Shown here: piece by piece, positions 1 through 6,869 of the stretch
How positions within the stretch are numbered: the first letter of the stretch is position 1
Layout of the letters: every line of letters begins with the position of its first letter
Assembly (NCBI GenBank): GCA_903858015.1
Contig: CAIOGZ010000027.1
Coordinates: 1 to 46,150 of the forward strand
Source of the DNA: an uncultured cyanobacterium
GTDB taxonomy: Bacteria > Cyanobacteriota > Cyanobacteriia > PCC-6307 > Cyanobiaceae
Reading direction: 5' to 3'
DNA length: 46,150 nucleotides
The notes under the pieces: generated by a model
Databases searched by the model: none
Told to the model about the DNA's origin: nothing
What the model saw: the letters and a program-made list of their open reading frames with translations, nothing else
Translations under genes and position numbers: made by a program

Positions 1-79
1 AGAAGCGCTGACGACGCGTCCGCTTTTTGGCGAAGATCTGCTCGTAGTCCGAAAAGCCCAGCTGGAGGGGGTCAGCCAT
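1..79 (-). CDS. IS5-family transposase, N-terminal 26 residues (cut by window edge)
   Basis: Reading leftward from an ATG at 77-79, the frame stays open to the window edge. It encodes MADPLQLGFSDYEQIFAKK followed by RTRRQRF. The pattern of L-x-F-x-D-Y/F followed by KK-x-TRR-x-(K/R)F is the usual N-terminus of IS5-type DDE transposases, which then continue with an FL-x-EM-x-x-VVPW stretch outside this window. The catalytic DDE residues cannot be seen. The call rests on this N-terminal pattern and on the IS-like end just upstream of the start (see 1-136). Confidence 0.65.
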   Translation of the reverse strand, partial: MADPLQLGFSDYEQIFAKKRTRRQRF

Positions 80-136
80 CCGTTCCAGTCTCAGTCTTGG
101 ATCTGGATTGATTTTAGCGGGTTTTTCAGAGGTTCC
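1..136 (-). mobile_element. Left-over end of an IS5-type insertion sequence, with TTAA target site
   Basis: The transposase start at 79 is followed by a short leader, then GTTTTTCAGAGGTTCC (121-136). Its reverse complement, GGAACCTCTGAAAAAC, resembles the terminal inverted repeat of many IS5-group elements. The next four bases, TTAA (137-140), fit the YTAR target duplicated by that group. The other end lies outside the window, so neither the inverted-repeat partner nor the second target copy can be checked. The element ends 8 bp before the start codon used for the next gene. Confidence 0.55.
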
Positions 137-144
137 TTAAGCCA

Positions 145-1122
145 TTGTCCCGGCCCCTCTCTCGTCGCCAACTGTTGATCAGCGCTGGCACAGGGTTGGG
201 GGTGGTTCTTGGTGTCATTGCTGTAAAAAAGCAGCCAAAACCCGCCAAAGCAATCCCCAATTCCACCACCACCTGGTTGGTGCGGCAGGGGGATCGCTGG
301 GAGAAGAAAACGAAGCCTATCGAGGTGCAGGAGTATCGGGAAGAGCTAGCGCAGGGTGTGGCGCTTACCATGGTGGAAATTTCCGCAGGGAATTTCCTGA
401 TGGGTTCGCCCTCGGGTGAAGAGGGTAGATATGATAATGAGGCACAGCGCCTAGTCACTGTGCCGGCATTTTGGATGGGACGCTTCCCGATCACCCAGGC
501 CCAGTGGAAGGTGGTGGCCGGGTTGGAGAAGGTGGAGCGAGAACTTATTGCCGATCCGTCAAATTTCAAGGGGCCAGATCTCCCGGTGGAGCAGGTAAAC
601 TGGCACGATGCGATCGAATTCTGCCGTCGCCTCAGCATGCATACGAGGCGAAACTACACCCTTCCCAGCGAGGCCCAGTGGGAATACGCCTGCCGGGCGG
701 GCAGCACCACCCCATTCCATTTCGGGGAAACCCTTATCACCGAGCTGGCCAATTACGATGGCAATTACACCTACGGCCAGGGCCCAAGAGGGGCCTACCG
801 CAGGCAGCCCACCGATGTGGGCAACTTCCCCGCCAACGCCTGGGGTTTGCAGGACATGCACGGCAATGTCTGGGAGTGGTGTCTGGATCGTTGGCATCCT
901 TCCTTGGCGAAGGGACCCACAGACGGCAGCGCCTGGCAGGAGCCGGCGCCGGAGTTGGCCAAGGACGATCAAGATAGGCGGCTGCTGCGCGGCGGCTCCT
1001 GGCTCGACTTCCCCGGGGGCTGCCGCTCGGCCTCCCGCTTCCACAATCAGCCCGGCGGTGCCGGCGACGACGTCGGTTTCCGTGTGGTCTGCCTCCCCCA
1101 GGACCCTTCCCTCAACCCTTAA
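145..1122 (+). CDS. Tat-targeted SUMF1/FGE-sulfatase-domain protein; candidate DGR variable protein
   Basis: This 325-residue protein starts with a twin-arginine type signal (SRRQLL at residues 6-11, hydrophobic to about 26), so export or membrane anchoring is likely. Residues about 75-320 form a formylglycine-generating-enzyme fold (PF03781), with an MGS motif, W-x-x-A-x-x-FC, LP-x-E-x-QWEYACR, a DMHGNVWEWC block (about 236-246), LRGGSW (281-286) and GFRV (311-314). The C-terminal region has one Cys (293) where true FGE enzymes carry a catalytic Cys pair, so sulfatase activation is unlikely. The C-terminus is shaped like the variable ligand-binding region of retroelement-diversified proteins (see 982-1086). 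The start is a TTG at 145. An upstream ATG may have been removed by the IS end at 136. The exact function is unknown. Confidence 0.85.
   Translation: MSRPLSRRQLLISAGTGLGVVLGVIAVKKQPKPAKAIPNSTTTWLVRQGDRWEKKTKPIEVQEYREELAQGVALTMVEISAGNFLMGSPSGEEGRYDNEAQRLVTVPAFWMGRFPITQAQWKVVAGLEKVERELIADPSNFKGPDLPVEQVNWHDAIEFCRRLSMHTRRNYTLPSEAQWEYACRAGSTTPFHFGETLITELANYDGNYTYGQGPRGAYRRQPTDVGNFPANAWGLQDMHGNVWEWCLDRWHPSLAKGPTDGSAWQEPAPELAKDDQDRRLLRGGSWLDFPGGCRSASRFHNQPGGAGDDVGFRVVCLPQDPSLNP
982..1086 (+). repeat. Candidate DGR variable region, copy 1 (VR1)
   Basis: This 105-bp segment aligns without gaps to 2623-2727. The first 21 bases, the CRSA codons (1021-1032) and the last 12 bases (1075-1086) are identical. 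Between these anchors 22 bases differ, 20 of them at codon positions 1 or 2. In 13 of the 22, one copy has adenine. In an adjacent 60-bp block of the same two genes (841-900 against 2494-2553), 9 of 14 differences are at position 3. Replacement-only change between fixed anchors is the mark of adenine-directed mutagenic retrohoming. No template repeat is present in the window. Confidence 0.6.
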
Positions 1123-1442
1123 TCCATCAATCCCTTAACACTCGGCTGTTTCTTAACCCTGGCTGTTGGCTTGCGGCTGTTGGCAGTTGGATCGAAGCCG
1201 TTGGCTTTTGGCCGTTGTTGGCTGTTCCCGAATGGCGCCGCAGGCGCCTCGATTTCCTAGCTCTTCATGCCATGCCGGCATCCCCATCCTCCAGCGGCCG
1301 CTGGCCCATCAGGCTGAGGCAGGCCCGCAATCGGGCTCGCTTGGCTGGGGAGGGGTCGAGCTGCCCTCGGGCGGCAAGCAATGCTGCTTGATCATTCGTT
1401 CTCTTCGCTGTCAGCGGCGGCGCCTGGGCACCCCAGGCGCGC
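1123..1442. other. Intergenic region with GCTGTTGGC repeats and a possible minus-strand gene remnant
   Basis: No confident gene is seen. Positions 1147-1225 repeat variants of GCTGTTGGC several times. On the minus strand, 1396 down to 1265 reads as an open stretch rich in Ala, Leu and Arg (containing DPSPAKRARLR and LMGQRPLEDGD) ending in TGA. It looks protein-like but has no start codon and runs into the next gene, so it may be a decayed gene tail. Confidence 0.4.
1420..1440 (-). terminator. Hairpin just downstream of the PEP-CTERM-like gene
   Basis: GCGCCTGGG (1420-1428) and CCCAGGCGC (1432-1440) form a perfect 9-bp stem with a 3-nt loop, directly after the stop of the minus-strand gene ending at 1443. 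No T-tract follows, so this is a hairpin without the usual U-run and its terminator role is uncertain. Confidence 0.4.
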
Positions 1443-2321
1443 TCACAGGCGCAGCCGGCTGCGCAGGCGGCGGCTCCAGGCCAGGGCGGCAGCAGCGCCG
1501 GCGATCGGTAGGGGGCCTGGTGCGGCGGGAACCGAAAGCGTTACCGGCCCAGCAGCGAAGTTGCCGCCTAGGGGCACCTGCACCAGCTCCGGATCTGCTC
1601 CCAGCAAGGCCAGCAGCGGGCCGGAGCTGCCGGCAGAGATCGTTAAGCCGCCGCCAAAACGAAAATCGATCGCCTGGATCACTTGGCGCGATCGGATGTC
1701 GCCAGTGGCATTGGGGCTCCACCAATCCGCAATGAATCCCCCTGGCCATGCCACCGGGGGGCCCGCATGGCTGCCTGTGGCGGTGAACAAGGGCGAGCTG
1801 TCATTGCTCACGTTGTCGCCGTTAAAGAGCAGGGATAGATCGGTATCGAACGTGGCGGGCATCCCAAAGGCGCCCATCGCAGCGGCGATCGCGGCGGAAC
1901 TGGTGGCGAAGTCCAGTTGAAAATTGTCGATTCCGTTGCCGGCAATCGCATCGAAGTCTTCAGCGTCGCGGCGGGCGGTGATCACCCCGATTTGTGAATT
2001 CACCACCGGCCCCAGCGCAATGCCGCCGAGGCTGGCATTGCCACAGGCCACACTGCGGATGATGATCTGGGCTTCGCTAGGGCCTGGCGTCGAACCGAAG
2101 CCACCAAATCCGTAGCGAATCCCATACTCTGCGGGCAGCAACGCCATGACAGCCAACCGCGCAACCGTTGTCACCCCGATCGACTCATGGCATCCCCCCG
2201 AGTATCCGATCTGCAGATCTCCCGCCGCCCTTGCCTGGCGCCCAGCTCCGATCAGGCTGGCGAGGATCAGGCAACCGCCGATCAAGCCCCTAGTTAGCGC
2301 CTTCGTGAAGAGCAGGTTCAT
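1443..2321 (-). CDS. Secreted protein with PEP-CTERM-like cyanobacterial sorting tail
   Basis: The 292-residue protein has a signal peptide (charged MNLLFTKALTR, hydrophobic core to about 27, cleavage near ARA-AG at 31-33). Its body is rich in Gly, Ala, Ser and Asn and carries no catalytic motif I recognise. The C-terminus reads VPAAPGPLPIAGAAAALAWS followed by RRLRSR. This has the order proline-rich motif, transmembrane stretch, SRRLR-type basic end, typical of PEP-CTERM variants processed by exosortases in cyanobacteria. Export, cleavage and surface or EPS-associated display are therefore likely. It sits between the two SUMF1 copies on the opposite strand. The specific role is unknown. Confidence 0.7.
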   Translation of the reverse strand: MNLLFTKALTRGLIGGCLILASLIGAGRQARAAGDLQIGYSGGCHESIGVTTVARLAVMALLPAEYGIRYGFGGFGSTPGPSEAQIIIRSVACGNASLGGIALGPVVNSQIGVITARRDAEDFDAIAGNGIDNFQLDFATSSAAIAAAMGAFGMPATFDTDLSLLFNGDNVSNDSSPLFTATGSHAGPPVAWPGGFIADWWSPNATGDIRSRQVIQAIDFRFGGGLTISAGSSGPLLALLGADPELVQVPLGGNFAAGPVTLSVPAAPGPLPIAGAAAALAWSRRLRSRLRL

Positions 2322-2421
2322 GGCAGGTGATCATCAACATAGGCTCTGATCTGGATCTTTAGCATCTTTTTTCCGATCACGCCGCCCACGCTGCCCTCAG
2401 CCTGGGGCGCGACTGGCCGAG

Positions 2422-2742
2422 TTGACACCGCCTCCCCAGCGGGACCGCCCTGGCAAGAGCCCCACGGAAGTAGGCAGCTTTGCTGCTAGCACCTGGGGGC
2501 TGCACGATATGCATGGCAATGGGTGGGAATGGTGCGGCGATCCTTGGCATCCCAACGATCTTGATGCCCCGGATGATGGCAGATCGTGGCTTGATCCGAA
2601 CGCACATGAGCATAAGAAAAGGCTGCTGCGCGGCGGCTCCTGGAGCGAAGCTGCCAGGGACTGCCGCTCGGCCTACCGCGACCACGCTCGGCCCGTCAAT
2701 GCCGACGACTGCTTCGGTTTCCGTGTGCTCTTCCCCCCCTAG
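2422..2742 (+). pseudogene. 5'-truncated second copy of the SUMF1-domain gene
   Basis: Only about the last third of a SUMF1/FGE domain is present. From about residue 14 it aligns with the end of the gene at 145-1122: PTEVGSF, TWGLHDMHGN, WEWC, LRGGSW, CRSAYR and GFRV. Similarity stops near 2450; the signal peptide and first two thirds of the fold are missing, and the only start is a TTG at 2422. The frame from there to the TAG at 2740-2742 is intact. It could be a remnant left by recombination, or a donor cassette for the complete gene. Its variable-region-like end is at 2623-2727. Confidence 0.65.
2623..2727 (+). repeat. Candidate DGR variable region, copy 2 (VR2)
   Basis: This is the partner of 982-1086: 105 bp, same strand, same reading phase, no gaps, identical at both ends and in the central CRSA codons. 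The differing codons sit where diversified SUMF1 proteins usually carry AAC-type codons in their template. Only the GAA and GCT codons (2647-2652) show third-position differences from copy 1. Confidence 0.6.
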
Positions 2743-3133
2743 GGCCCTACCCTGAAGCCGTAACCCCTCAATCTGCATAGCTATTGTGCCTACTACGGTT
2801 TTGTGACCAACGGTCCTAGATCAAGGCAAAGCCATCCTCCAGCTATGGCTTGGTGTTGGCAACCTAAATCCGAGTACTAGGCGGAGCATGGCATCACGCC
2901 GATCAGGACCTACCCCATTGCGGAGGTGCGCTCACTGCTAGACAGGCACGCTGCCTAGGCGGCCTGGCACCCGATTGAGGCCCGTCCATCACTTCAAGCC
3001 GTCGGTCTCCCCTGCGTCTCGCCTGCACCGCACCTCCGGCTGGCCTGCGCCTGGCCTCCGGCTCGCCTGCGCCTGGCCTCCGGCTGGCCCGCCGCCTAAG
3101 CTCGACGCTTGCAGACCGATACGGAGTAACCCC
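2743..3133. other. Gene-poor stretch with decayed coding traces and a tandem repeat
   Basis: No intact gene is seen. In one plus-strand frame, 2887-2958 reads EHGITPIRTYPIAEVRSLL and DRHAA up to a TAG, with another TAG just before it at 2878-2880; around 2790 a different frame reads YYGFVTNG. These look like fragments of a gene broken by stops and frameshifts, which I cannot name. 3033-3090 is a 22-bp tandem repeat, listed separately. The region leads into the FkbM gene. Confidence 0.4.
3033..3090. repeat. 22-bp tandem repeat, 2.6 copies
   Basis: CCTCCGGCTGGCCTGCGCCT plus GG occupies 3033-3054. It is repeated with one change (3055-3076) and then partially (3077-3090). It is non-coding and lies just upstream of the methyltransferase start. 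Confidence 0.8.
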
Positions 3134-4045
3134 ATGCTGAAGCGATTTCTTGGGGATTTGGCGCAGAGGACTGCCCTTCAAAGGGGCATAAAATGGTATC
3201 AAAAAAAGGTAAACTACGTAAAGAAAGTGCGCATCAATGGCGCTGAGATTCGCATCCCATCAATCCATGGGATCTGCTGCAATCCAACTGAGCCCTGGAT
3301 GATTGACCTGCTCGCCAACGTGCTCCAAAAGCGATCCGGCGCATTTCTTGATGTGGGGGTCAATGTTGGGCAAACCCTAGCCAAAGTCAAGGCCCTTGAC
3401 CCCGACAGAGAGTATATTGGCTTCGAGCCAAATCCCACCTGTGTTTCCTATGCTCAAAATCTCATCAATGCAAATGCATTCAAGAATTGCACCCTAATTC
3501 CCGTAGGCCTGTTCTCAAAGGATTGCGTCTTATCCCTAGATTTCTATTCCGATCATCCCGAAGACTCTTCGGCCTGCATGATTGACAACTTCCGGCCAGA
3601 TAATAAAATCTATTCTCGCGCTTTTGTTCCCGTTTTTCAATTTAATAGCTTGATCAGCATTCTGGGAGAGAAATCTGTTGGCATCGTAAAAATTGATGTT
3701 GAAGGAGCTGAGCTTGAGGTTGTGAAGAGCCTTTTGGACTTAATAAGGCGCGACAAGCCGATCATCCTGATTGAGCTGCTGCCTGTTTATTCAAACGACA
3801 ATACTTTTCGAAAAGATAGGCAAGATGAATTGGAGCGAATTTTTGCGGATATAGACTATGCAATCTTACGGGTTGAGAAGACGCCGTCCAACGCCTACTC
3901 AGGCTTGAACCGTATTGACGAGATAGAAATTCATTCCGATTTAAGCCGGTGCGATTATGTGATTCTCCCCAGCGCCCAGCTCCTTGAGCTGCAACCCAGG
4001 CGCGATACGCCTGCCAACAAGGCGCCGAGCATGCTCGTCAGCTGA
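3134..4045 (+). CDS. FkbM-family methyltransferase
   Basis: The 303-residue protein has a class I SAM-dependent methyltransferase fold of the FkbM type (Methyltransf_21). FLDVGVNVGQT (71-81) is the glycine-rich SAM loop, IGFEPNP (about 95-101) is the acidic end of strand 2, and KIDVEGAE (about 186-193) is the FkbM signature. Relatives O-methylate sugars, lipids or polyketides, and a glycan role would suit the sugar genes nearby, but the substrate is unknown. The ATG at 3134 was chosen because the longer frame back to 2975 runs through the tandem repeat. Codons such as AAA, ATT, TTT and AAT are far more frequent than in the neighbours, suggesting recent acquisition. Confidence 0.85.
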   Translation: MLKRFLGDLAQRTALQRGIKWYQKKVNYVKKVRINGAEIRIPSIHGICCNPTEPWMIDLLANVLQKRSGAFLDVGVNVGQTLAKVKALDPDREYIGFEPNPTCVSYAQNLINANAFKNCTLIPVGLFSKDCVLSLDFYSDHPEDSSACMIDNFRPDNKIYSRAFVPVFQFNSLISILGEKSVGIVKIDVEGAELEVVKSLLDLIRRDKPIILIELLPVYSNDNTFRKDRQDELERIFADIDYAILRVEKTPSNAYSGLNRIDEIEIHSDLSRCDYVILPSAQLLELQPRRDTPANKAPSMLVS

Positions 4046-4167
4046 TCGATGCCAGCGCTTGCCGCCCCTCCCCAAGCACGACAGTGGCCCCAACCTTCCC
4101 GCTTGGGGGCATCGCCACCGGGCCAGCTGCGCCAGATTGGGGCCTCATCCTTGCCGGGTCGCCCGCG

Positions 4168-5022
4168 ATGCCGTTGATTCAACGCCAAACGCCCTATCCC
4201 CACTGGGAGTTCAGCGATCCTGCCAGTGGCGATCTGCTGCGGCTGGTGCCCGAGCGGGGCGGCTTGATCAGTGGCTGGCGCTGCGGCGGCCATGAGGTTG
4301 TTTACCTCGATACGGAGCGTTTCCTCGATCCGGCCCAATCGGTGCGCGGCGGCTTCCCGGTGCTGTTTCCGATCACCGGCGGCCTGCCCGATAACCAGCT
4401 CAGCCTGCCGCAGGGCGTGTTCAAGCTCGGCCAGCACGGCTTTGCCCGCCAGCTGCCCTGGCACATGGATTCCCTCGCCGATGGCCAGGGCGTGCGGCTG
4501 CAGCTGGCGGATTCGGAGGCCACGCTGCAGGTCTACCCGTTTCCGTTCCTGCTGAGCATGGACGTGCGGTTGGCAGCCGGGGCGCTGGAGATCAGCACCA
4601 CGATTGAAAACCGCGGCCCCGACAGCATGCCGTTCAGTTTTGGCTTGCATCCCTATTTCAATCTTTCGGGCCTCGATGCGGTGCGGTTTGAGGGGCTGCC
4701 GGAGCAGTGCCTCAACCACCTCACCATGGACAGCGCCGCCACGGCCGAGCAGATGGCGAAGCTCGCCAGCGGCATCGATTTGCTGGTCGAGCCCGCAGGG
4801 GCCGTGCGGCTGATTGATGCGGGGGCCCAAACCAGCCTCGAACTGCAACTCAGCCACCCCTTCGACCTCGTGGTGCTCTGGACGGAACCACCCCGCAAGA
4901 TGGTCTGCATCGAGCCCTGGACAGCGCCGCGCCAGGCCCTGCTCAGTGGAGATCGCAAAATCGAGCTAGCCGCAGGTCAGAGCACCACGCTCCACACCCG
5001 CTATGCCTTCAAGGCTGGCTGA
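4168..5022 (+). CDS. Aldose 1-epimerase / galactose-mutarotase-like protein
   Basis: The 284-residue product has the galactose-mutarotase beta-sandwich pattern. ERGGLISGW (near 31) is the N-terminal strand, GGFPVLFPITG (about 65-75) follows, LGQHGFAR carries a catalytic-type His, FSFGLHPYFNL holds the second His, and a C-terminal FDLVVLWTEP and CIEPWT supplies the usual Glu. The family interconverts anomers of hexoses or hexose 6-phosphates. In cyanobacteria this type is usually annotated as a galactose mutarotase or D-hexose-6-phosphate epimerase; the substrate cannot be told from sequence. The ATG at 4168 is preferred over the longer frame beginning at 4084, because MPLIQRQTPYPHWEF looks like the native start. 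Confidence 0.85.
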   Translation: MPLIQRQTPYPHWEFSDPASGDLLRLVPERGGLISGWRCGGHEVVYLDTERFLDPAQSVRGGFPVLFPITGGLPDNQLSLPQGVFKLGQHGFARQLPWHMDSLADGQGVRLQLADSEATLQVYPFPFLLSMDVRLAAGALEISTTIENRGPDSMPFSFGLHPYFNLSGLDAVRFEGLPEQCLNHLTMDSAATAEQMAKLASGIDLLVEPAGAVRLIDAGAQTSLELQLSHPFDLVVLWTEPPRKMVCIEPWTAPRQALLSGDRKIELAAGQSTTLHTRYAFKAG

Positions 5023-5099
5023 TACCGGCCGGCGCATCAGCCGCAGCCCCATCCGGGCCCGCCATCGCCCATGGTGGGGTGGACCACTCAGCCCAGGCC

Positions 5100-5471
5100 A
5101 TGACCAGCGCCAGCGAATCCAACCAGCTCAACGGGGCGGTGACTCCAGCCGTGCAACAAGTGCTGGATGCCATGGAGGCCGCCTCGATCAATCCCGTCGA
5201 TGCCCTCGAAATCAGCCTTGTGCTGCTCAACTTTGTCGAGGAATACCACCTCGACAACCTCGAAGAGCTGCTCGCTGATCCCCAGCCCGATGGGGCCAGC
5301 ATCGCCGTTTGGGCTGCCGATACGGCCCGCCTCAAGACAGCGCGGGAGCTGCTGGAAGAGGTGCTCGGCGAGGACGAAGACGGCGACGAAGACGAGGACG
5401 AATACGGCGGCGACACCGGCGAAGACGATGTCGCCGCCGGCGACCAGGACGAGGAAAACCACCTGGCTTGA
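5100..5471 (+). CDS. Conserved cyanobacterial hypothetical protein with acidic tail
   Basis: This gene encodes 123 residues from the ATG at 5100; a GTG at 5079 would add seven. Residues about 15-85 look like a helical domain (VQQVLDAMEAASINPVDALE, VLLNFVEEYHLDNLEELL). The last 35 residues are almost entirely Asp, Glu and Gly. I know no function. The acidic tail could bind basic proteins or cations, but that is speculation. It follows the epimerase on the same strand with a 77-bp gap and ends before the hairpin at 5514. Confidence 0.65.
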   Translation: MTSASESNQLNGAVTPAVQQVLDAMEAASINPVDALEISLVLLNFVEEYHLDNLEELLADPQPDGASIAVWAADTARLKTARELLEEVLGEDEDGDEDEDEYGGDTGEDDVAAGDQDEENHLA

Positions 5472-5513
5472 GTTCGGCAAACCGAAGCCACTGGCAGGCC
5501 TGATCCCTATGTA

Positions 5514-5547
5514 GCTACATCCGGCAGACCACCCTGCCGGATGTAGC
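5514..5547. terminator. Perfect 14-bp hairpin between convergent genes
   Basis: GCTACATCCGGCAG (5514-5527) pairs completely with CTGCCGGATGTAGC (5534-5547) around a 6-nt loop. It lies between the stop of the plus-strand gene at 5471 and the stop of the minus-strand cyAbrB gene at 5615. There is no T-run on either side, so it is a strong structure that may stop transcription or protect 3' ends in both directions. The 5' arm also overlaps a 12-bp palindrome, ATGTAGCTACAT (5509-5520). Confidence 0.6.
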
Positions 5548-5614
5548 AGTACAGCGCCTGTCGCGGCCACCTTGAGGGGGGGGGTGCACCCAGCAGCCGA
5601 CTCAACGGCCCTGA

Positions 5615-6001
5615 TCAATCGTCATCATCAGCGGTCCCAGAGGGAATCAGACGGATCTGCTTTTTACCTAGCTTGATTTCAAACTCATCGCCAGGCGCCA
5701 GGCCTAGCTGGGCCGTGTAGGCCTTGCCCACCAGCAGGTTGCCGTTGAACTGAACCGTGGCCACATAGCTGAGCTTGCGGCCGGGCTTGCCGCCGCCACC
5801 GCCGCCATCGCCCAGACTTACGCCCTTGGCCTCCAGCAGGGCCTCGTAGAAGGCGGTGAAATTGAGTCGCTCGCTGCCGTCCTTTTTGGTGCTGACATAG
5901 CCCGCGGCGCGAACCAAATCAGATTTGGAGGCATCGCCGAGCTCCTTGACCTTGGCGAGCAGATCAGCTCCGGTGAGCATGGCGGGAAAATTTGGATTCA
6001 A
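5615..6001 (-). CDS. cyAbrB-type transcriptional regulator
   Basis: The protein of 128 residues or fewer matches cyanobacterial AbrB-like regulators. It has an N-terminal helical part (LTGADLLAKVKELGDASKSD, GYVSTKKDG, LNFTAFYEALLEAKG), a glycine-rich linker, then a C-terminal swapped-hairpin AbrB DNA-binding domain (RKLSYVATVQFNGNLLVGKA, then GLAPGDEFEIKLGKKQIRLI). In cyanobacteria the AbrB domain sits at the C-terminus, as here. Such proteins tune nitrogen, carbon and redox gene expression. The start at 6001 is a TTG; an ATG at 5980 (MLTGADLL) is a credible alternative. The gene is monocistronic and convergent with the preceding gene. Confidence 0.85.
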   Translation of the reverse strand: MNPNFPAMLTGADLLAKVKELGDASKSDLVRAAGYVSTKKDGSERLNFTAFYEALLEAKGVSLGDGGGGGGKPGRKLSYVATVQFNGNLLVGKAYTAQLGLAPGDEFEIKLGKKQIRLIPSGTADDDD

Positions 6002-6180
6002 GTGTCACTGTATCAAACAACCTGCGGCTTGGTTGTGGTCAGTCGAGGAGGAATCCCGGCGGCTGATCGATGCCAGGAAGTTTCGCTGATTCACCCTGGC
6101 CTTGGGGCTGGGGGCGCCGCAGATCTGCTATCAAGCCAGTGGATCAGCGGTTGTTTGCTGTCGCTGGCGTCCCCTTTCGT

Positions 6181-6869
6181 TCAGCCCTTGGTTGTGGCCG
6201 GATACCAGAGCCGATAGCAGCGCTCCATCTCCTGGATCTCCTCGGCCTGGATCCGCACCATCGCCGCCGCCAACTGGCGTAGCTCGGGGTGCGGGCTGTG
6301 GATCTGGGCGTTGTTCAGGGCCGCCAGGCTGGTGCCCCAGCCACGGCTATTGCCTAGTCCCATCCCCATTCCCCCAGGCCCCCCCATGCCCCCTGGCCGG
6401 GCCAGGCGCGACCGATGCCAAAAACCAGTTGGTCGGCTCAGGGCCATACCACAGCCGATACCTGCGGCGCAGCTGGGCATTGTCTTGCTGCTGGCTGGTT
6501 TTGCTGCTGGCTGGTCTTGCTGCGCTGGGCCAGGGCCTTCAGTTCAAGATGTTGGCTGCGGCTGAGGGCAAGATCCGCCATCGCGATCGCGGCATCCTGG
6601 TGTGGAATCATCATCAAGATGATGTGTTGATCGGCCATTGTTGTGCCAAACCCAGCCACTGGAGCCGGTTTTGGTGTGGGGCCATGGCTACAGCTCGCTG
6701 TCTGTTTGCTTCTCCAGCCTGGCCAGGCGCCAGAGCTGAGTTGGGGGGAAAAGCTGATCGAAGCTGTTGGCATGGGGCAGATTCGTCCCATCCGGCTGGA
6801 GCTTTGCCAACAGGCCCCAGATGGAAGGTCCCGACCAAGCCCGCCAACCAAGCGGCAAAATTTAATCAA
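6181..6869 (-). pseudogene. Decayed DUF305 (metal-associated) gene with frameshifts
   Basis: The DUF305 signature is clear but split across frames. The first part (MADQHIILMMIP, then AIAMADLAL and LELKALAQ) is in the frame opening at 6869. The expected QQQDNAQLRRRYRLWYGPEP continues in a second frame. A third frame carries MGGPGGMGMGLG and a final SPHPELRQLAAAMVRIQAEE with CYRLWYP. One shift follows a near-duplication of CCAGCCAGCAGCAA (near 6497-6530), another the G-run near 6375-6390. The usual IPHH pair reads IPHQ. DUF305 proteins are secreted ferritin-like proteins often found beside metal-resistance genes; here the neighbour is an arsenite exporter. The gene is unlikely to make a working protein. 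Confidence 0.65.

Noticed and set aside
145-1122. A true formylglycine-generating enzyme that activates sulfatases
   Set aside because: The catalytic Cys pair is not present in the C-terminal region; only one Cys (293) is found, and no sulfatase gene is nearby.
1124-2115. Several long frames opposite the PEP-CTERM-like gene
   Set aside because: They are Arg/Pro/Ser-rich shadows typical of GC-rich DNA, while the minus-strand frame has a signal peptide and a sorting tail.
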